Positions 1 to 12,718 of a stretch of DNA of 64,000 bases are shown here, one piece after another (the stretch's first letter is position 1; each line of letters opens with the position of its first letter). This DNA is from Chrysoperla carnea (Eukaryota > Arthropoda > Insecta > Neuroptera > Chrysopidae). Made by a program: the position numbers and the translations under genes. The DNA lies in the NCBI RefSeq assembly GCF_905475395.1, contig NC_058339.1, forward strand, positions 54,321,172 through 54,385,171. Reading direction: 5' to 3'. The notes under the pieces were generated by a model, which saw only the letters and a list, made by a program, of their open reading frames with translations, ran no database searches and had not been told where the DNA came from.

Positions 1-1596
1 CCATTTTATGCTTAAATCTAGCTTGCTAAGCTAACTTAACTATCGTATTTTATATTATTTATTTTAATATACATGAGTACATACATATGTGTATTTTAAT
101 ATATACATCTGTCTTGTATATATTGGTTATTTACCGTAATATAGTCCAGCAGCTAGGTTCTTGAAATTGGTTATACATGCGTAATTGGTTATAAATGTAG
201 AGTAACGCTTTCCTGAGTTAAGAAACATTGTATAGTAATGCATGCCACTTTCTTTTACCAAAGGTGCAAGAGTAATTTAGTCTCCTATTTATGCAAGTCC
301 TACGGTTTAGGATTGTTTCTTAAGCCAGTTTCTTAATAGGTATCGCCGAATTATGCAGAAAATTGTACTCGATTTTGTCTTCACTTTCTTTCATTGAAAG
401 ACTGTGCGCGTTGGACCAGTGACAATACTAGAAGCTAGCGCCAGAGTCTTAAACTTTAAAGAGTTCATTTTAAGAATTTTAATAAGTATACTTCTAAAGA
501 ATATTTTATTTTTAATAAGGAACGTGATTTTTGAAAACTAGTACTGGTTATTTTAAGCAACCACACTGTAAGTTTTGTAAACTGCAAAAAATATTTAAAA
601 TACACCAATTGTTTAAGTTTTCAAATAAAAAGAATCAGCAAAAGCTGTTCTTTTCACATACAAAAAACGAGTATATGATATACATATAAAGCTACCGTAT
701 TTTTTTTGGATTTGCAAGGACGACATTGAGAGAGCTTCCCTCTTTACAAATTTTTTTAATGCTCTCTCTATCAGCTTAAAATTTATGAAAATTGGCTTTT
801 TTTCTTATTTTAATTGAAAGAAAATCAACCCTTCGATTCTACAGACTTCAATTCGACTCTATAAAGCTATATTTGAGAATTTTAATTCCAAAGTTGGGGT
901 CGTTGTTCGTACGGTAACTTTATACACATCGGCCTTTCTAGTTTTCATCGAACAAAAGTAGGACTAAGAACCTTTCGAAGCTACACCAATGTTCTTCAAA
1001 TAGAAAGGATTGCATTGTGGATATGGGTTTCATGACTTTCCGGAAGCTCTACTAATATTATTCAATTAAAATTTAATATTGGGTAGTTTTTACTCAAAAC
1101 AAACTTGAAGAATCATTTTATTTTTGCAAAACTATTGGATCGATTTAGATATCAAAGTTATGTATATTTATGTACTGGTTTATGAATATTATAGTATTAT
1201 CTCGTGCCAATTGAAGTTTCAATTAATTTAAATTAAAGTTGAAGTATTCACGTGTTATAGATAATTAAATATAATTGATTTATCGCCGCGCTGTTGTACT
1301 AAATACAAAGTTTTTAAAACTTTATGTATAAATATTATATCCCGTTATAATGTTTAACATAACACAACACATACGATACCAATAATATATTTTATGTTGT
1401 GTACAGGCTACAGACTTACATGTAGACTATGCATACATAATATACCTCGATCCCACAATGCACACAAATTTTCATGTTTCTTTTCTCCTGTCTTTTTAAG
1501 ATCGCTAAAAGTAAATTTAGTAATAAAAAAAAATTTTAACCGGAGTTGAAGTGTCAAATTTATGAAAAGCTTTTCAATTTTCATATTTTTAGAAGA
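1..1596. other. AT-rich non-coding DNA
   Basis: No gene, RNA or repeat structure was recognised. Confidence 0.6.
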
Positions 1597-1604
1597 CCTA
1601 TATA

Positions 1605-2205
1605 CAGGGCCGGATTTAAATTTCTGCCGCCCTGGGGCACTGAAGAAAATGCCGCCCTATGACTGAAATTTTATTTTAATAGTTTTGATATCTTATTTAA
1701 AAAAAATTAGGGTAACTAATTAATTGCAGAAAATTTATTATGTATTACATATTATTTATTACTGTTCTTTTAAATTTAAATTAATTAGTGTTATTGGATA
1801 ATTCTCCAATTTTAGGAAAATTCATTGATCAATTAAAGTTTCTGTTATCAAAAAGACATAGAAAATTTGAAAATATTTTTAATTTTTCAAAAAAACTATA
1901 TTTCTGGAATTTATCAATTCCAGAAAATAAAAATATCAAATTTTATTTTTGCAAACCTTTATGGAAATAAATTAATTAAACTATTTTTAATTTTCACTTA
2001 AATTTCCTATATTATAATATACAAAATTTTGATTTGATACATAATGCATAAATTATATTTCTTGAAAAATAAAATGTTTATTTAAAAGAAGTTAATTATA
2101 TATTGTATTGAAAATATTTTCTCACTTTCCAAATTTTGCCGCCCTAGAAAATTTGCCGCCCTGGGCACTAGCCCCCCGCCTGTCCCTAGTGTAAATCCAC
2201 CACTG
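1605..2205. mobile_element. Non-autonomous hAT element, 601 bp
   Basis: Ends are CAGGGCCGGATTTAAA on the left and, inverted, CAGTGGTGGATTTACAC on the right, both typical hAT termini. Subterminal GCCGCCCT boxes recur at both ends. The flanks carry a perfect 8-bp target duplication CCTATATA (1597-1604 and 2206-2213). The interior is AT-rich with no transposase. Confidence 0.85.
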
Positions 2206-2213
2206 CCTATATA

Positions 2214-3261
2214 CTAAAAGAAAGTTATTGACAACAGGATTCGTCAAAAAAAATGTTGAAAGGGTGTAAAAGTGTTTCTTTTCCCATTTCATTCCATTTT
2301 TCAAATTTTTTGGCAGTTGTAAAATTCTTACTTTTTTTCCCACGTATCTTGTTCCCATTAACTTCCTTTTAATATACACGGTTAGCAAAATAAAGTTGCA
2401 AGCACGAAAATCCAAGAACGCGATTTCCATAAATTCGACTTAAAACTTCAAATTTCTTACAACCAAAATATACATAGCGGCTTTTATCAGTCTTCAAGAA
2501 GGCAGATAAAAAGAATCGCTTCATTATGGGTTCACGGTCTATAAATACATACAAACAGACTTAATAATAGTATTTCAAGTGGATTTTTTATATTGAATTG
2601 ACACTGTTTTGATTTAATAATATGGTTCTTAAATTTAATGTTCAATCAATTTTTCTTTATATAACATAGTTATGGCAAAAACATTACATGTGTTGAAAAT
2701 ATGATCGTATTTGGTAACTTGGAATTAGGTCATTCATTCGGAGGCACGAAGCTTATCATGCTATTTTGTGCTTAAAACCCATTTCATCAAATCTTAGCTT
2801 CTTTTTTTCTTTTTTCCCCATTCTGTATAGTTGCCAACTCAATTTCTGATCATTTTATCAATTTTATCAATCTCTCCACGTTTTCCAATATAATATCCTC
2901 TCAAGTTTCATTGAATAAATTAATCGTTGAAAGCACTGAACCTCTTCTCTATAAGTGGCCCTTCCAAGCATATACACCTTTCCCACTTTTTTGGTGACTT
3001 AGAACTTATCGTATACAACAAATCTTGCCGTTTCACATTCAGAATCAGCACATATCTACCGATGAACTTATCATCCCTGACGTAATGCATTTGAAAGTCG
3101 CAAAGATAACTGAGTAAATTATCTGTTGCCTTTCTTATTTCATAGGTTTACGTCATAAACAAAACAACTTTCAACCAAGTAACTCCAAAAAACAAAACCC
3201 TGGTAGAAACTGAAAAATACTTGGTATATATAACATATTGTTGATGAAGGGCAAACTAAAA
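2214..3261. other. AT-rich non-coding DNA
   Basis: Only short chance open frames (for example minus strand 2122-2554), with no domain or splice context. Confidence 0.55.
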
Positions 3262-3779
3262 CAAGTGAAAACAAACAATTGACTGAGTTAATTGTTGAAA
3301 TACCATGCAGTGTTGATTACGCTATCACATTACACATACATACATGTCACACACATATAACTGATATATCCATATAATACTACAATTAGCGCATAATATG
3401 CGCTCTCACCGGTAAACAATGATGTTTACGAAAAAATGTTTCAAACAAAAGTTGCTTCTTTTTTTATAAGAAACATTTTTTACATTCAAACTTTTCTTCT
3501 ATCTCTATCTCTAACGGTTTACAAGATGGGTTCTACGGACCCAAGACCCAATTGACCTATGTTGCTCATTTACGAACTCGACCTCACTTTCTACGTTTTC
3601 AGCACGCTATAAAAATCGTTTTGACAGACGGACAGACGACAGACAGACAGACAACCGGAAATGGGCTAATTAGGTGATTTTATCAACACCTATACCAAAA
3701 TTTTGATCATAGCATCAATATTTTTACCCGTTACAAACTTGGTGCTAAACTTAGTATACCTTGGTATATTTCATATACA
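3262..3779 (-). mobile_element. Helentron-like HINE copy (DINE-1 type)
   Basis: The 3' terminus CACTTG (minus strand, at 3262) is followed outside by host T. Near it is the hairpin AACAATT/AATTGTT. Internal ACGGACAGACGACAGACAG is the (GTCY)n microsatellite read in reverse. The 5' end has decayed after CATATACA. Confidence 0.8.
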
Positions 3780-4115
3780 ATTAGTCTACTTCTTCTGTAA
3801 CATTTTGTGCCTATGTCCAGCTTTTGTTACTTTTATATTATTCACAAACTAAGGTGCATAGAATTACAAAAATTTATTTTCTTATTTTCAAAAATAGCAG
3901 AGTATATTTTGCATTTAACCCTTCGTGGTCGAGGTTAAATGTCAAACAAAAAAATTTCTTGTAATTAAGGGTTAAGTAGACAAAAAAACAACTTAAGGAA
4001 CCAGCTTTAAATATAAATTTTCAAATAATTAAGTTTTTAAAACCTATTACACTATTATGTTATTTTTTTACACATTTACCAATTTCATTTTATCTTCATC
4101 TTTATCTTAATATTT

Positions 4116-4147
4116 TACTAATTATTTCTCTTTTGTTTCAGGTAAGT
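4116..4147 (+). promoter_or_regulatory. Candidate recursive splice site (ratchet point) 1
   Basis: Branch point TACTAAT (4116-4122) is followed by a pyrimidine tract ending TTTGTTTCAG (AG at 4140-4141), and GTAAGT follows at 4142 with no exon between. This zero-length-exon arrangement is the definition of a recursive splice site in long insect introns. No transcript evidence is available from sequence alone. Confidence 0.45.
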
Positions 4148-4720
4148 TTCATCAAGAATATTTTTCAAAAGAAATATTAAATTTTCATCGGAATTTCAAC
4201 ACATAATTAAATGAACAATTTTGGTATGTAAAATAATATAAGAGTACTTTTATGTTTTTAATTAACTATGAATTCTTCAAAACTTACATTTAAAAGCAGA
4301 TTACACACTGTAATAAAAAAAGTATCGTATTTCTGAATTTTTTACGCCTTGCATATGTTTTAAAAAATTATTCGTTGTGTGCAGTAAAATTCTTTTGCAT
4401 GTTTTATGCTTATTGCACAAGAGATAAAAAAGTTTTAATTTAGAAATAAGAATTTTAATTATAAGTAGCGTTGAGACTTAGACCGTCTGAGTTTCTGGAA
4501 TTTATTGTGTGACTTTATTATGGCAATCCTTCAAAGAATTTGAGTGATTACTTATTAATTGACTGGCTATGATCGTTTTTAGTCTGTGATACGTTTAACC
4601 TTCAGAAACGACTTTTTCGTAAAGCAAAATTCAACTAATTTTGATTGAAATGGTATTAAGAAATCTTTTCAGTTTTTTCAATTTTTGTATTAATGCAAGT
4701 ACTGACACTTTATATACATG

Positions 4721-4763
4721 GTATTTCAACAATTAACTCAGTCAGTTGTTTGTTTACACTTGT
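4721..4763 (+). mobile_element. HINE 3' terminal fragment
   Basis: It holds only the ATACATGGTAT subterminal repeat, the terminal hairpin and a slightly altered ACACTTG end. Confidence 0.6.
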
Positions 4764-6240
4764 TTTAAAAAAAAATTTAAGACTGCACTGAAATTAGCTA
4801 ACAACTGTGCAAATCGAAAGTAGCAACTGCGTAAATTGTGTAGAACAGCGTTAGAAGGAATAGAAAAAAGAATCCACTTGCTTACGAAAATCTTTAATGT
4901 GTAGGTAGTCCCTAAGCTCCCGGATTATATGAATCATAAACATAATTATCATATTTATCATATTATCACATTATAAAACAAAATTTTATTAGAATAATTA
5001 ATAAAAACATTATCTTTGTTAAGTTTTTATCAATGGCAAATTAAATTTTAAAAAAAATAAAAACAAATAAAATATTAAATAAAACAATAATAGATAATAA
5101 AATAATTTCACATTTAATAACAAATAGAGCGTAAAATAAGCACAATTTAAAAATTAATAACAAATATTGGAAGTCTATTAATATATTATTTTATAATAAC
5201 TACTTGTAGAAATAATATAACACAAACACATATTACGACAGTTTATATTATGTCAACTATTATTTCATGTACCAGACGTAAGGACCCGTTGAAAAACCAG
5301 TGGTACTCTTTTCTGATTCAGTTTATCTACATGTAACTATCACGTGACTCTAATTGTGGATTGTATTTGAATACGCAAAAATCCAGAGATGAAATCCTTG
5401 ATAAGAAAATAAACCGGGAGAGATGTCGAGATTATAATACGGGTAAAATTTTTCGATAAAGCTCCAACGCAAAACATAGACAGAGAGGCAGCAATGGGGT
5501 TGTCTGCAGCTTTGCACCTAATTTAGTTCATCTACGTTCAATCGGAGGAGGAGATATAGGTACACACTCAAGGTTCACACTATCTGTGAACTGTCAGATA
5601 GTTTCATTTCGACCTATTATACATCAGCAATGTATTTTATATCGATTTTCAATGATATTTTTCTTAAAAATTTGCATGGATACCTAAGCTGTTTTAACCA
5701 CATATTCTTTGGGTAAAGGCTATCAATAAAATTTTTGAGCCCTTAAATATTGTTGCCATGCTCATACCTTACGGAAAAATACTTATGACTCTAGACCATT
5801 TATTTAAAATGCGACATAAAATTCAACTTTCTAGATACCACAATTTTAGTGACGGTATATTAGAACATCGCATCGGAAGATTAAACTTTCAAACAAATTA
5901 TGTAAACACAGATTTTATTAAAGCAAGTATATAAACCTTTTTACTTATTTATATTTTTGAGATAAAAATATTAAAAAATAAGTATAAAAAAAAAGTTTTA
6001 AATTACTATAACATTGAATGGTTGACTGATTTTAAAAGTTAATCAACCAATTATTTTTACACCTAAACAAGATTATATTTATATTTAAAGTATTGAACAT
6101 GTTATGAATAAATAAAATTGTATTCATCTTTAATCGAGAGAGATGAAATCTACGCACGATTTATAAAAATGTATTCTGCGTGACATGATGTAGGTAATAT
6201 TAAATTTATCTTGTTTGGGTTTTGAAGGTAACTTATTTTT

Positions 6241-6767
6241 AACCGACTTCAAACAAAAAAGGAGGAGGTTATCAATTCGACTGTGTATTATTTTTATGTG
6301 TGTTACCTCAGAACTTTCGATTGGGTGAACCGATTTTGATGATCTATTTGAAAGCTGGTGTTCCCGTGTGGTCCCATTTCATTTTGGTCCAGTTCTGACA
6401 ACAGCACCCATGAGAAAACCATAAAAGTCTTAAATTTGCATTAAATATGCACGACAAGAGGGCGAATATCACGCCTACCGATTTCGATTATTCCTTTTTT
6501 AGTGACAAAGAACAACTTTTCCAAAACAAATTAATATGCAATAAAAAGTAAAAAAATAACCATAATATAATATGGTTAAAATTATTGTTATTTTTGGAGT
6601 CGGTGTCAGCCAAACTTATGTAGCAAACTGTTCTGTCAGAGTTGCTTCCGTGGCTGACACCGACTCCAAAAATAACAATAATTTGAACTACATTATATTA
6701 ACGTTATTTTTTTATCTTTTAGTACATATTCATTTGTTTTGGAAAAGTTTTTCTTTTGAAGTCGGTT
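6241..6767 (+). mobile_element. Element with ACCGACTTC ends and a 106-bp-arm hairpin
   Basis: The ends are inverted: AACCGACTTCAAA (6241) and TTTTGAAGTCGGTT (6754-6767). Text such as GGAGGAGGTTATCAATTCGAC and GGGTGAACCGATTTTGATGA belongs to a repeat class widespread in insects. The right half is an inverted repeat with arms 6507-6612 and 6651-6756 around a 38-nt loop. The inner 34 bp (6579-6612 with 6651-6684) pair perfectly. A plus-strand open frame at 6572-6829 reads across the hairpin and is not a gene. Confidence 0.7.
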
Positions 6768-7929
6768 TTCTTTTTGCTAAAAGATTTTTTTTTATACTGA
6801 CCAATGTTCACTTTTATAATATTTACTAGTTGACTCGATCACACATTATAAAGAAAATTTTTAAGTAATCTTGAATAGAAGATCAGTTAGTTAATAAAAT
6901 AAAAACATTTTGCACATTTTGTTGAAGAAAATTCGACAGCTAATGCATAATTTTTTTTTCAAAAAAGGCTGTGATATCCAATAAATCTAACTCCATCTCA
7001 AGTTGATCATTGTAGATTTGTAGAATGTAAGATAGAGTACAATAAATGCATGTTAACGTTAACCTAATTAAGAATAATATTCAAAATACTTAAAGCATAC
7101 TTACCATAAGACATACTATAAGAGATACATTTAAGAAATTACATTTAGAATTAAAGTTTGTTAACAGAATTATCTGTGATAAAATGGAAGGAATTAAATT
7201 TAATTGAAGATGGTTGCTTATATTAGCTACCACTGTGCTGTGTGTGCTTTTCTCAATTCTTCTTGATAATTTACGTCTATTATTACTTTAGTGTGTTAAG
7301 TATTCATTAGTAAATAGTCTGTATACAGTTAAATCTCTTTATACATCCATTACAAGCAATACCTAAAAGTATTTATAACTCCAAAGAAAGATCATTAATT
7401 AGTTTTACCAGTTTTTCCGAGCTTTTATTCGGTAGAAGTTTTGTATTTGAAAAATAATATACTTGGCAAGAAAGAGAGCTATAAATCAAAGAAAATGTTT
7501 AGACATACCGTACAAGAGTCTTTAATTAAATAAAAAAAAAAGATAGTCAGCCATGGGGACTGTCGACGGAAGTGAAAACTTAAAACTGTGGAATAACTGT
7601 GTTTTTTTTTAATTAATTATAGTATAAATAATTAAAATTTCATAATTTATAAATTGAAATTATAAACGTGTGTATAAAAAACTTACGAATAATAAAAAAA
7701 GCAACAACGCACTGTGTTTTCACTTGGCGCTCATCCTAGAACTGAGTATGCTTAATGTTGCTTAATCTCAATGATCAGGCTTCAGTATTTGTGTCGTCAT
7801 AACTAATAAAAAGTTCTTCCTTTACATAACTAGAAATTTAATCAACAAGAATTTCAGTTATTTAAGTCAACTAGGAAACCAACGCGAACGCATACTCTTC
7901 AAAAAATTTATAAATCTGTAATAAATATT

Positions 7930-8131
7930 CAGTCAACATCGCGATCGACGGAGAATGAGCGTGTTTTCTCGTTATCGCGAAATATTGCCACTAACATAAG
8001 AAACCGCCTATTAGACGATACTGTTAATAGCTCTTGTGTTTCTGAAAACCTATTTTATGATGGAAAAGATTAAAAACAAATTGCTCGAGAATTATCGAGC
8101 AGAAACCCTAATATATTCATTTTTCATTCAG
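7930..8131 (+). CDS. Possible 5' leader/first coding exon of SIPA1L
   Basis: This stretch is richer in G, C and CpG than its surroundings, starts near an initiator-like TATTCAGTC (about 7927-7935), and ends CAG before GTGAGT at 8132. ATG ATG at 8057-8062 opens 25 codons (MMEKIKNKLLENYRAETLIY then SFFIQ) ending exactly at phase 0, the phase required by the acceptor at 33799. Joining them would give a 1638-residue SIPA1L with a 25.7-kb intron. An upstream short open frame (MSVFSRYREILPLT) would then lie in the leader. The peptide has no family counterpart that I know, so chance remains possible. Confidence 0.3.
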
Positions 8132-8137
8132 GTGAGT
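8107..8137 (+). promoter_or_regulatory. Candidate recursive splice site 2, or donor of a leader exon
   Basis: CCTAAT (8107-8112), then a T-rich tract TTTTTCATTCAG (AG at 8130-8131) directly followed by GTGAGT at 8132. It has the same layout as the site at 4142. The GTGAGT may instead be the donor of an exon that covers the sequence just upstream. Confidence 0.4.
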
Positions 8138-10510
8138 TTTTCTACTCTTGTATATAAAAATTTAATAGGATTCAAATAATAATAGAACTCTTCATGCCTT
8201 ATCATTAAAATTACAAATAATCTATAATACTATATAGAAGTTTAACTGTGCGTAGTAGGTAAATATACATTTTCTAATGTCTTAGAATGTCTATAAACAT
8301 TAAATTAAATACCAAAAACATTTTATATAAACATATGTTATGACGTTTAATCTCACCAAAACACTCTTCAATGTTAACAACACACGAATATATTCCACTG
8401 AAATTTTTTTTATAAATATGGGCTTAATAGTATTACTAACTATTTAATATTCTCTATCACCACTTTTTGGATCAGAGATAGCTACAAAATTATCAACTTT
8501 CTGATACGAAGTTGTGTCTGTCTCGGAAATCGAAATCAAACACGAAATTTTGACAGATGATGAAACTGTGCAATGATAAGGATATATGCACTGATTCATT
8601 TAATTGAAATTATCAGAATGATTTTTTCTATAAGTCTAATATTTTCAAAGCTGTATGTTTTAAGTGTTGGAAATCAAAAAATTGGAAATATTCGGTATCA
8701 GCAAAATTATTATATTTATCATTAGCAAAGTTGTATAAAGCAAATTTCTATATAATTTATCACTAAATACATTGATAGGTTTACTTAATAAGGAACTTAT
8801 TAATTTGGCTTCTAAAGACCATATTCACCACGACTTGTTATTTTAATAATATGTTGTAAATTAATCATAGATTTTATATAAATAAATAAAAAATTTGGGT
8901 TTTTAATTAAATTTCAAATTCATAATAATATATTTAAATTTTGTTTTAAATTGGTTAAATTTATTTTTTTATATTATTAAAATTAATAGTTAGACATAAA
9001 TTACCTCACTATTCAGTATTGGCAAGCGTTCTTGTTAATGACTAAAAATGTACAATTACGGTTTTAGATAATTTTGACCTAAAAAAAGACCTATAAAATT
9101 TGATCCGGGTGAATGACTTTAAAATAGTAGAGAATAGAGAATATAATATGTAATATATGTAATTAAAGATTTCCATACTAGGTCGATGGAGCTTTAAATA
9201 TGTCGGAACCGCTTTTAAGAGGCTAATATCAAAAAAAAAGTTTGCAGCAAACATTATTGGTTTAATTATATGTAAGCAACAATTTTAAGTTTTCCTTAAT
9301 ATCTAAATGAACCTAAGTTTATTTATAAATAACTCTTAAGATCAAGTTAAGTAAACCAAACAAGATCCCGGATAGGAGCAACTTTTAATTGAGTTATTTC
9401 TCTCAAGACAGTTCGTTAAAAACTATGCAAGACTTTCAAAGTGGATCTCCGTGAATATAAAGATATTGTTTAAAAAATTGACAAATATTATTAATATAAA
9501 AAGAGTTTCATTCGTATATTTCCACAATAAAATTTTTTGGGTCTCAACACAATTTGTTGAATCTTTAAAAGTGTAAGATTCTTTGACGAAATCTGAACAC
9601 ATCTCAGAAAGCACTCTTGCCATCTTAAACAGAGCCAAGTGGTTCAGAAGATCGTGGCTATAAAAGAGCCAACCTAATCACGACGAACCACATATATAGC
9701 CTCAGTGTGTCTCAGTCTAAGACAGCCATTATAACAAAATATAACCTGTTAAGTTATTTTTGTTTGTAACTTTTTTTGCAAACAAAACGATTTAGAGTAT
9801 TGTTGTTGTGTCTACATAAAAATATTTGGGCTGTTTATTTTTATTGTCTCAAAATTTTATGCAATTCTAAGATGAAAACAATATTTTTGTTTTAAAACTT
9901 CATAAAACTCCACAAAAATCATCCTATATACAGAAATTACTATCCTTAAAAGCTTGTTGTTACGTCACTTACACTAGTTAATGAGTTAAATTTGTAACAA
10001 TGATTTTTATTCATTAACAATAGTTCTCTTCTCTAGTAACATATGCGTCCCATTAATTAATTATTATATATAGTAAACATGAATATATTATAAAATATGA
10101 TTTCTTAAAATATATGTTACATATAATAATACTAAAATATAATATTAATTAGAACATATGTTTTGTAAATTAAAAGATACACAAAAGATGAATACTTACA
10201 GCTATATCAGCTACCCTCATGTAAATAATGTATTCAAACAATATTGGAACAAATTTTAAAGGGTGTACAATTTACCATTCATTCATTTACGCTTATTTAT
10301 GTATATTAATACATACTATATCTATAGTACTTTCAAAAATATATCGGACGTAACAAAAATATTGGTACGAAATAATTACTTTCGAAAGAAATTTTTGAAA
10401 AAAGTTTCTAGAATCAAAAACAGTGTCTTGTGATGATCAAAAACTTTTAAAGTTGCAAAATAATTTTGCTTAAAAAAATTTTTTAAGAAATAGTTTTTTT
10501 TTTATCACTG

Positions 10511-10685
10511 TACTCCCGAATTAAAAAATGGGGTGTTATAAGTTTGACCACTATGTGTGTGTGACTGTCTGTGGTATCGTAGCGCCTAAACAGATAAACC
10601 TATTTTATCTCGTTTGAAAGGTAATTAAACGGAAAGTGTTCTTAGCTATGTTTCAAGCGCGATTTCAGGGTTCCGTTTCCGGTTT
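10511..10685 (+). repeat. Dispersed repeat family B, copy 1
   Basis: It shares with 12719-12905 a series of blocks: TTTGACC, CTATGTGTGTGTG, GTCTGT, CGTAGCGCCTAAAC, GAAAGGTAATT, GTGTTCTTA and TATGTTTCAAG, ending GGGTTCCGTTTCCGG. The two copies are clearly homologous and lie in the same orientation. Confidence 0.7.
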
Positions 10686-11909
10686 TTATATTATGTGCAT
10701 TTTCAAAATCCAATTCAAATTTGCTTCGAAAACAGTGTAGAGTGTCATGTCGTCTTGAATGACATCACGCATTGCTTACAATCATTTTTATGTATCCAAG
10801 TTATAAGCAATTGCAATAAAATACTGCTTCATTCTGTTAAAATGTTATGTTGTTTACATAGAAAGTATGGCGTGACGTAATACTTTCACAATACATCTGA
10901 TTGGTGTTTGCTGTCACGTGACCAGGTGCATAATTTTACTAAAATTTCTTTCTAAAAATAATAATAATCCTTATTATTTATAAAAAAATAATTTTTTGTT
11001 TTGTTATTTACATATCATGATTAATCATTAAAAACTTTTATCCATCCGATTTATGCTTAGTGTACAATAAACTATTGACGCGATATATCGACGATATTTT
11101 AACTGAAAATAATAATCATACAACGATGATTATGTTGAAATTTGTGAATCAATTATATTCAATATGTAACCGGTATTGTAATTACATGTTATATTATACA
11201 TAATTGTGTAATATTTACTGTTTAAAGGGTATAATATGTTACCCCTTTTTTTACTACATGTATTAATCATTCAATTAATTGTGTTAAATATTAACCCTCA
11301 TTATGTGCAAGTAGTGGTCTGTAGTGTAGATTATTCATTGACTTGAATAAGTTTTTTGTTGCATACATTTTCCACACCTAGTTTTTTTTTATGTTTGATG
11401 GGAAAGATATCTATTTGTTTTGGTTTGGGGTTGGTTTATTTAACTTTAAAAGGGTTTTATGCATAAAATTATAAAATAAGGTTTATATCAGTCTAAGCGT
11501 TGTAGTTTAGGAAATGAAAAATTTCCTTTACCAAAAAATATAATTTACGTCTACTAAGACTACTGTGACTAATGGAAGGGAGTAAACGTAACTGACTTTT
11601 GAATAATGTTAAACAACACTTCTCTAAAATAAAGAAGCAGAATTCTAAAATTCACCCGAATTTTCCTCATAATATACAGCTAAAATAGTCATAAATCATT
11701 GAGTATATCAGAAAAGAAGGCCATGAATTATTTGACATTTACTATTATAAATTTTTACAGAAATCTTTAATTTATGGTTTAAAATGATGATCATAGATGG
11801 AGCAGTAAACTGTCAGAATAAATTTAATTTTTTAATGTTATTGTTTTTTCTTTAATATTTCTTTATAAATTATTGAAGTTGTGGTCGGGGAGGGGCCAAC
11901 CCTTTTTCG
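10686..11909. other. AT-rich non-coding DNA
   Basis: Short chance open frame at 10695-10880; nothing else recognised. Confidence 0.5.
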
Positions 11910-11960
11910 GTATCACAACGGACTCTATGGTCTAAGTATGTCCCTTTCTAACATAACCTT
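11910..11960 (+). mobile_element. Truncated tRNA-SINE 3' end
   Basis: GGTATCACAACGGACTCTAT and GTCTAAGTATGTCC match the 3' part of the full SINE at 21725-22012. The 5' tRNA-like part is missing. It abuts the retroelement tail at 11965. Confidence 0.65.
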
Positions 11961-11964
11961 ATAA

Positions 11965-12112
11965 ATTGTAGCTCATGTGTAATTCTGATGTATGAGCTAT
12001 ATTGTTGTACAATTTCATTCAAATCCATTCGCTAGTTTTTACGTGAAAGCTTAACAAGCAAATAAAGAAACAAACATCCTTACTTTCACATTTACAATAT
12101 ATAGGGATAACT
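11965..12112 (+). mobile_element. Non-LTR/SINE-type 3' tail, copy 1
   Basis: It is homologous to 23783-23916: TAGCTCATGTG...CTGATGTA...TTTCATTCAAATCCATT...GTGAAA...ACAAACA...CCTTACTTTCACATTTA, ending in an ATATAnGGATA tail. This 3' end type is common in insect retroposons. Confidence 0.6.
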
Positions 12113-12586
12113 CAAAATGATTGTTCAATTTATCTCCGTTGTAGATATATATCTTATGGTTTTATCTGATTACAACGAAATCAATCTTTCCGCTAAATAA
12201 ATAAAATCAATAATTTTTTGCAAGTGTTGCCAACATTAGTAATTATAATTTTAATTAGTATATAGCTGAAAATTTATTATTCCGTGAAATAAACTAAAAT
12301 AAATGTATTGTATTTTTAATGAACAAACAATAAAGTAATAGGTGAATTGACTGACCTAATTTGTGTATCCACTACAAAAAAAAACTAGTCGTAATGAATA
12401 TGATCCTCAGCGGTGTTGTCAAACCTCACAAAACTTTTTTTTAAAATTATTTCGCTAGTTACACTTTTAACCCACCGTTTATGAGAATAAAAATACAAAT
12501 CTTTGGAATTGTGAAATGATGTAAATAATAGCAAATTTTATTGTATTAATTTTGTAAATTATGAAAACTAAAAATATCTGCGGTAG

Positions 12587-12616
12587 AAAGATACGATAGA
12601 TCCCGACCGTATCTTT
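12587..12616. repeat. Short hairpin
   Basis: AAAGATACG and CGTATCTTT form perfect 9-bp arms around a 12-nt loop. No T-run or gene context suggests a function. Confidence 0.4.
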
Positions 12617-12718
12617 GTCGTTCTTCAAAGACCGGACCAATACTTTTTTTGTCAAAATTGATAAATAACAGAAAATTAAGTTTTTTCAAGGTCCAAATTC
12701 AAATTTTACCGTCTTTTT

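Larger units (their letters stand above)
3780..6240. other. Non-coding DNA between repeats
   Basis: Besides the splice-like site at 4142 and the HINE end at 4721, one stretch at about 5463-5510 (AAAACATAGACAG...GCAATG) matches one arm of the MITE at 14430-14612. Nothing else was recognised. Confidence 0.5.
6768..10510. other. Non-coding DNA, mostly featureless
   Basis: Apart from the 7930-8137 candidate exon/splice site, nothing firm was seen. A minus-strand open frame at 9423-9638 (FVKESYTF motif) faintly recalls a retroelement but is too short to call. Confidence 0.5.

Noticed and set aside
9423..9638. Minus-strand frame with FVKESYTF, resembling a reverse-transcriptase segment
   Set aside because: Seventy-one residues with only a loose motif and no neighbouring homologous frame. 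A BLASTX search would be needed.
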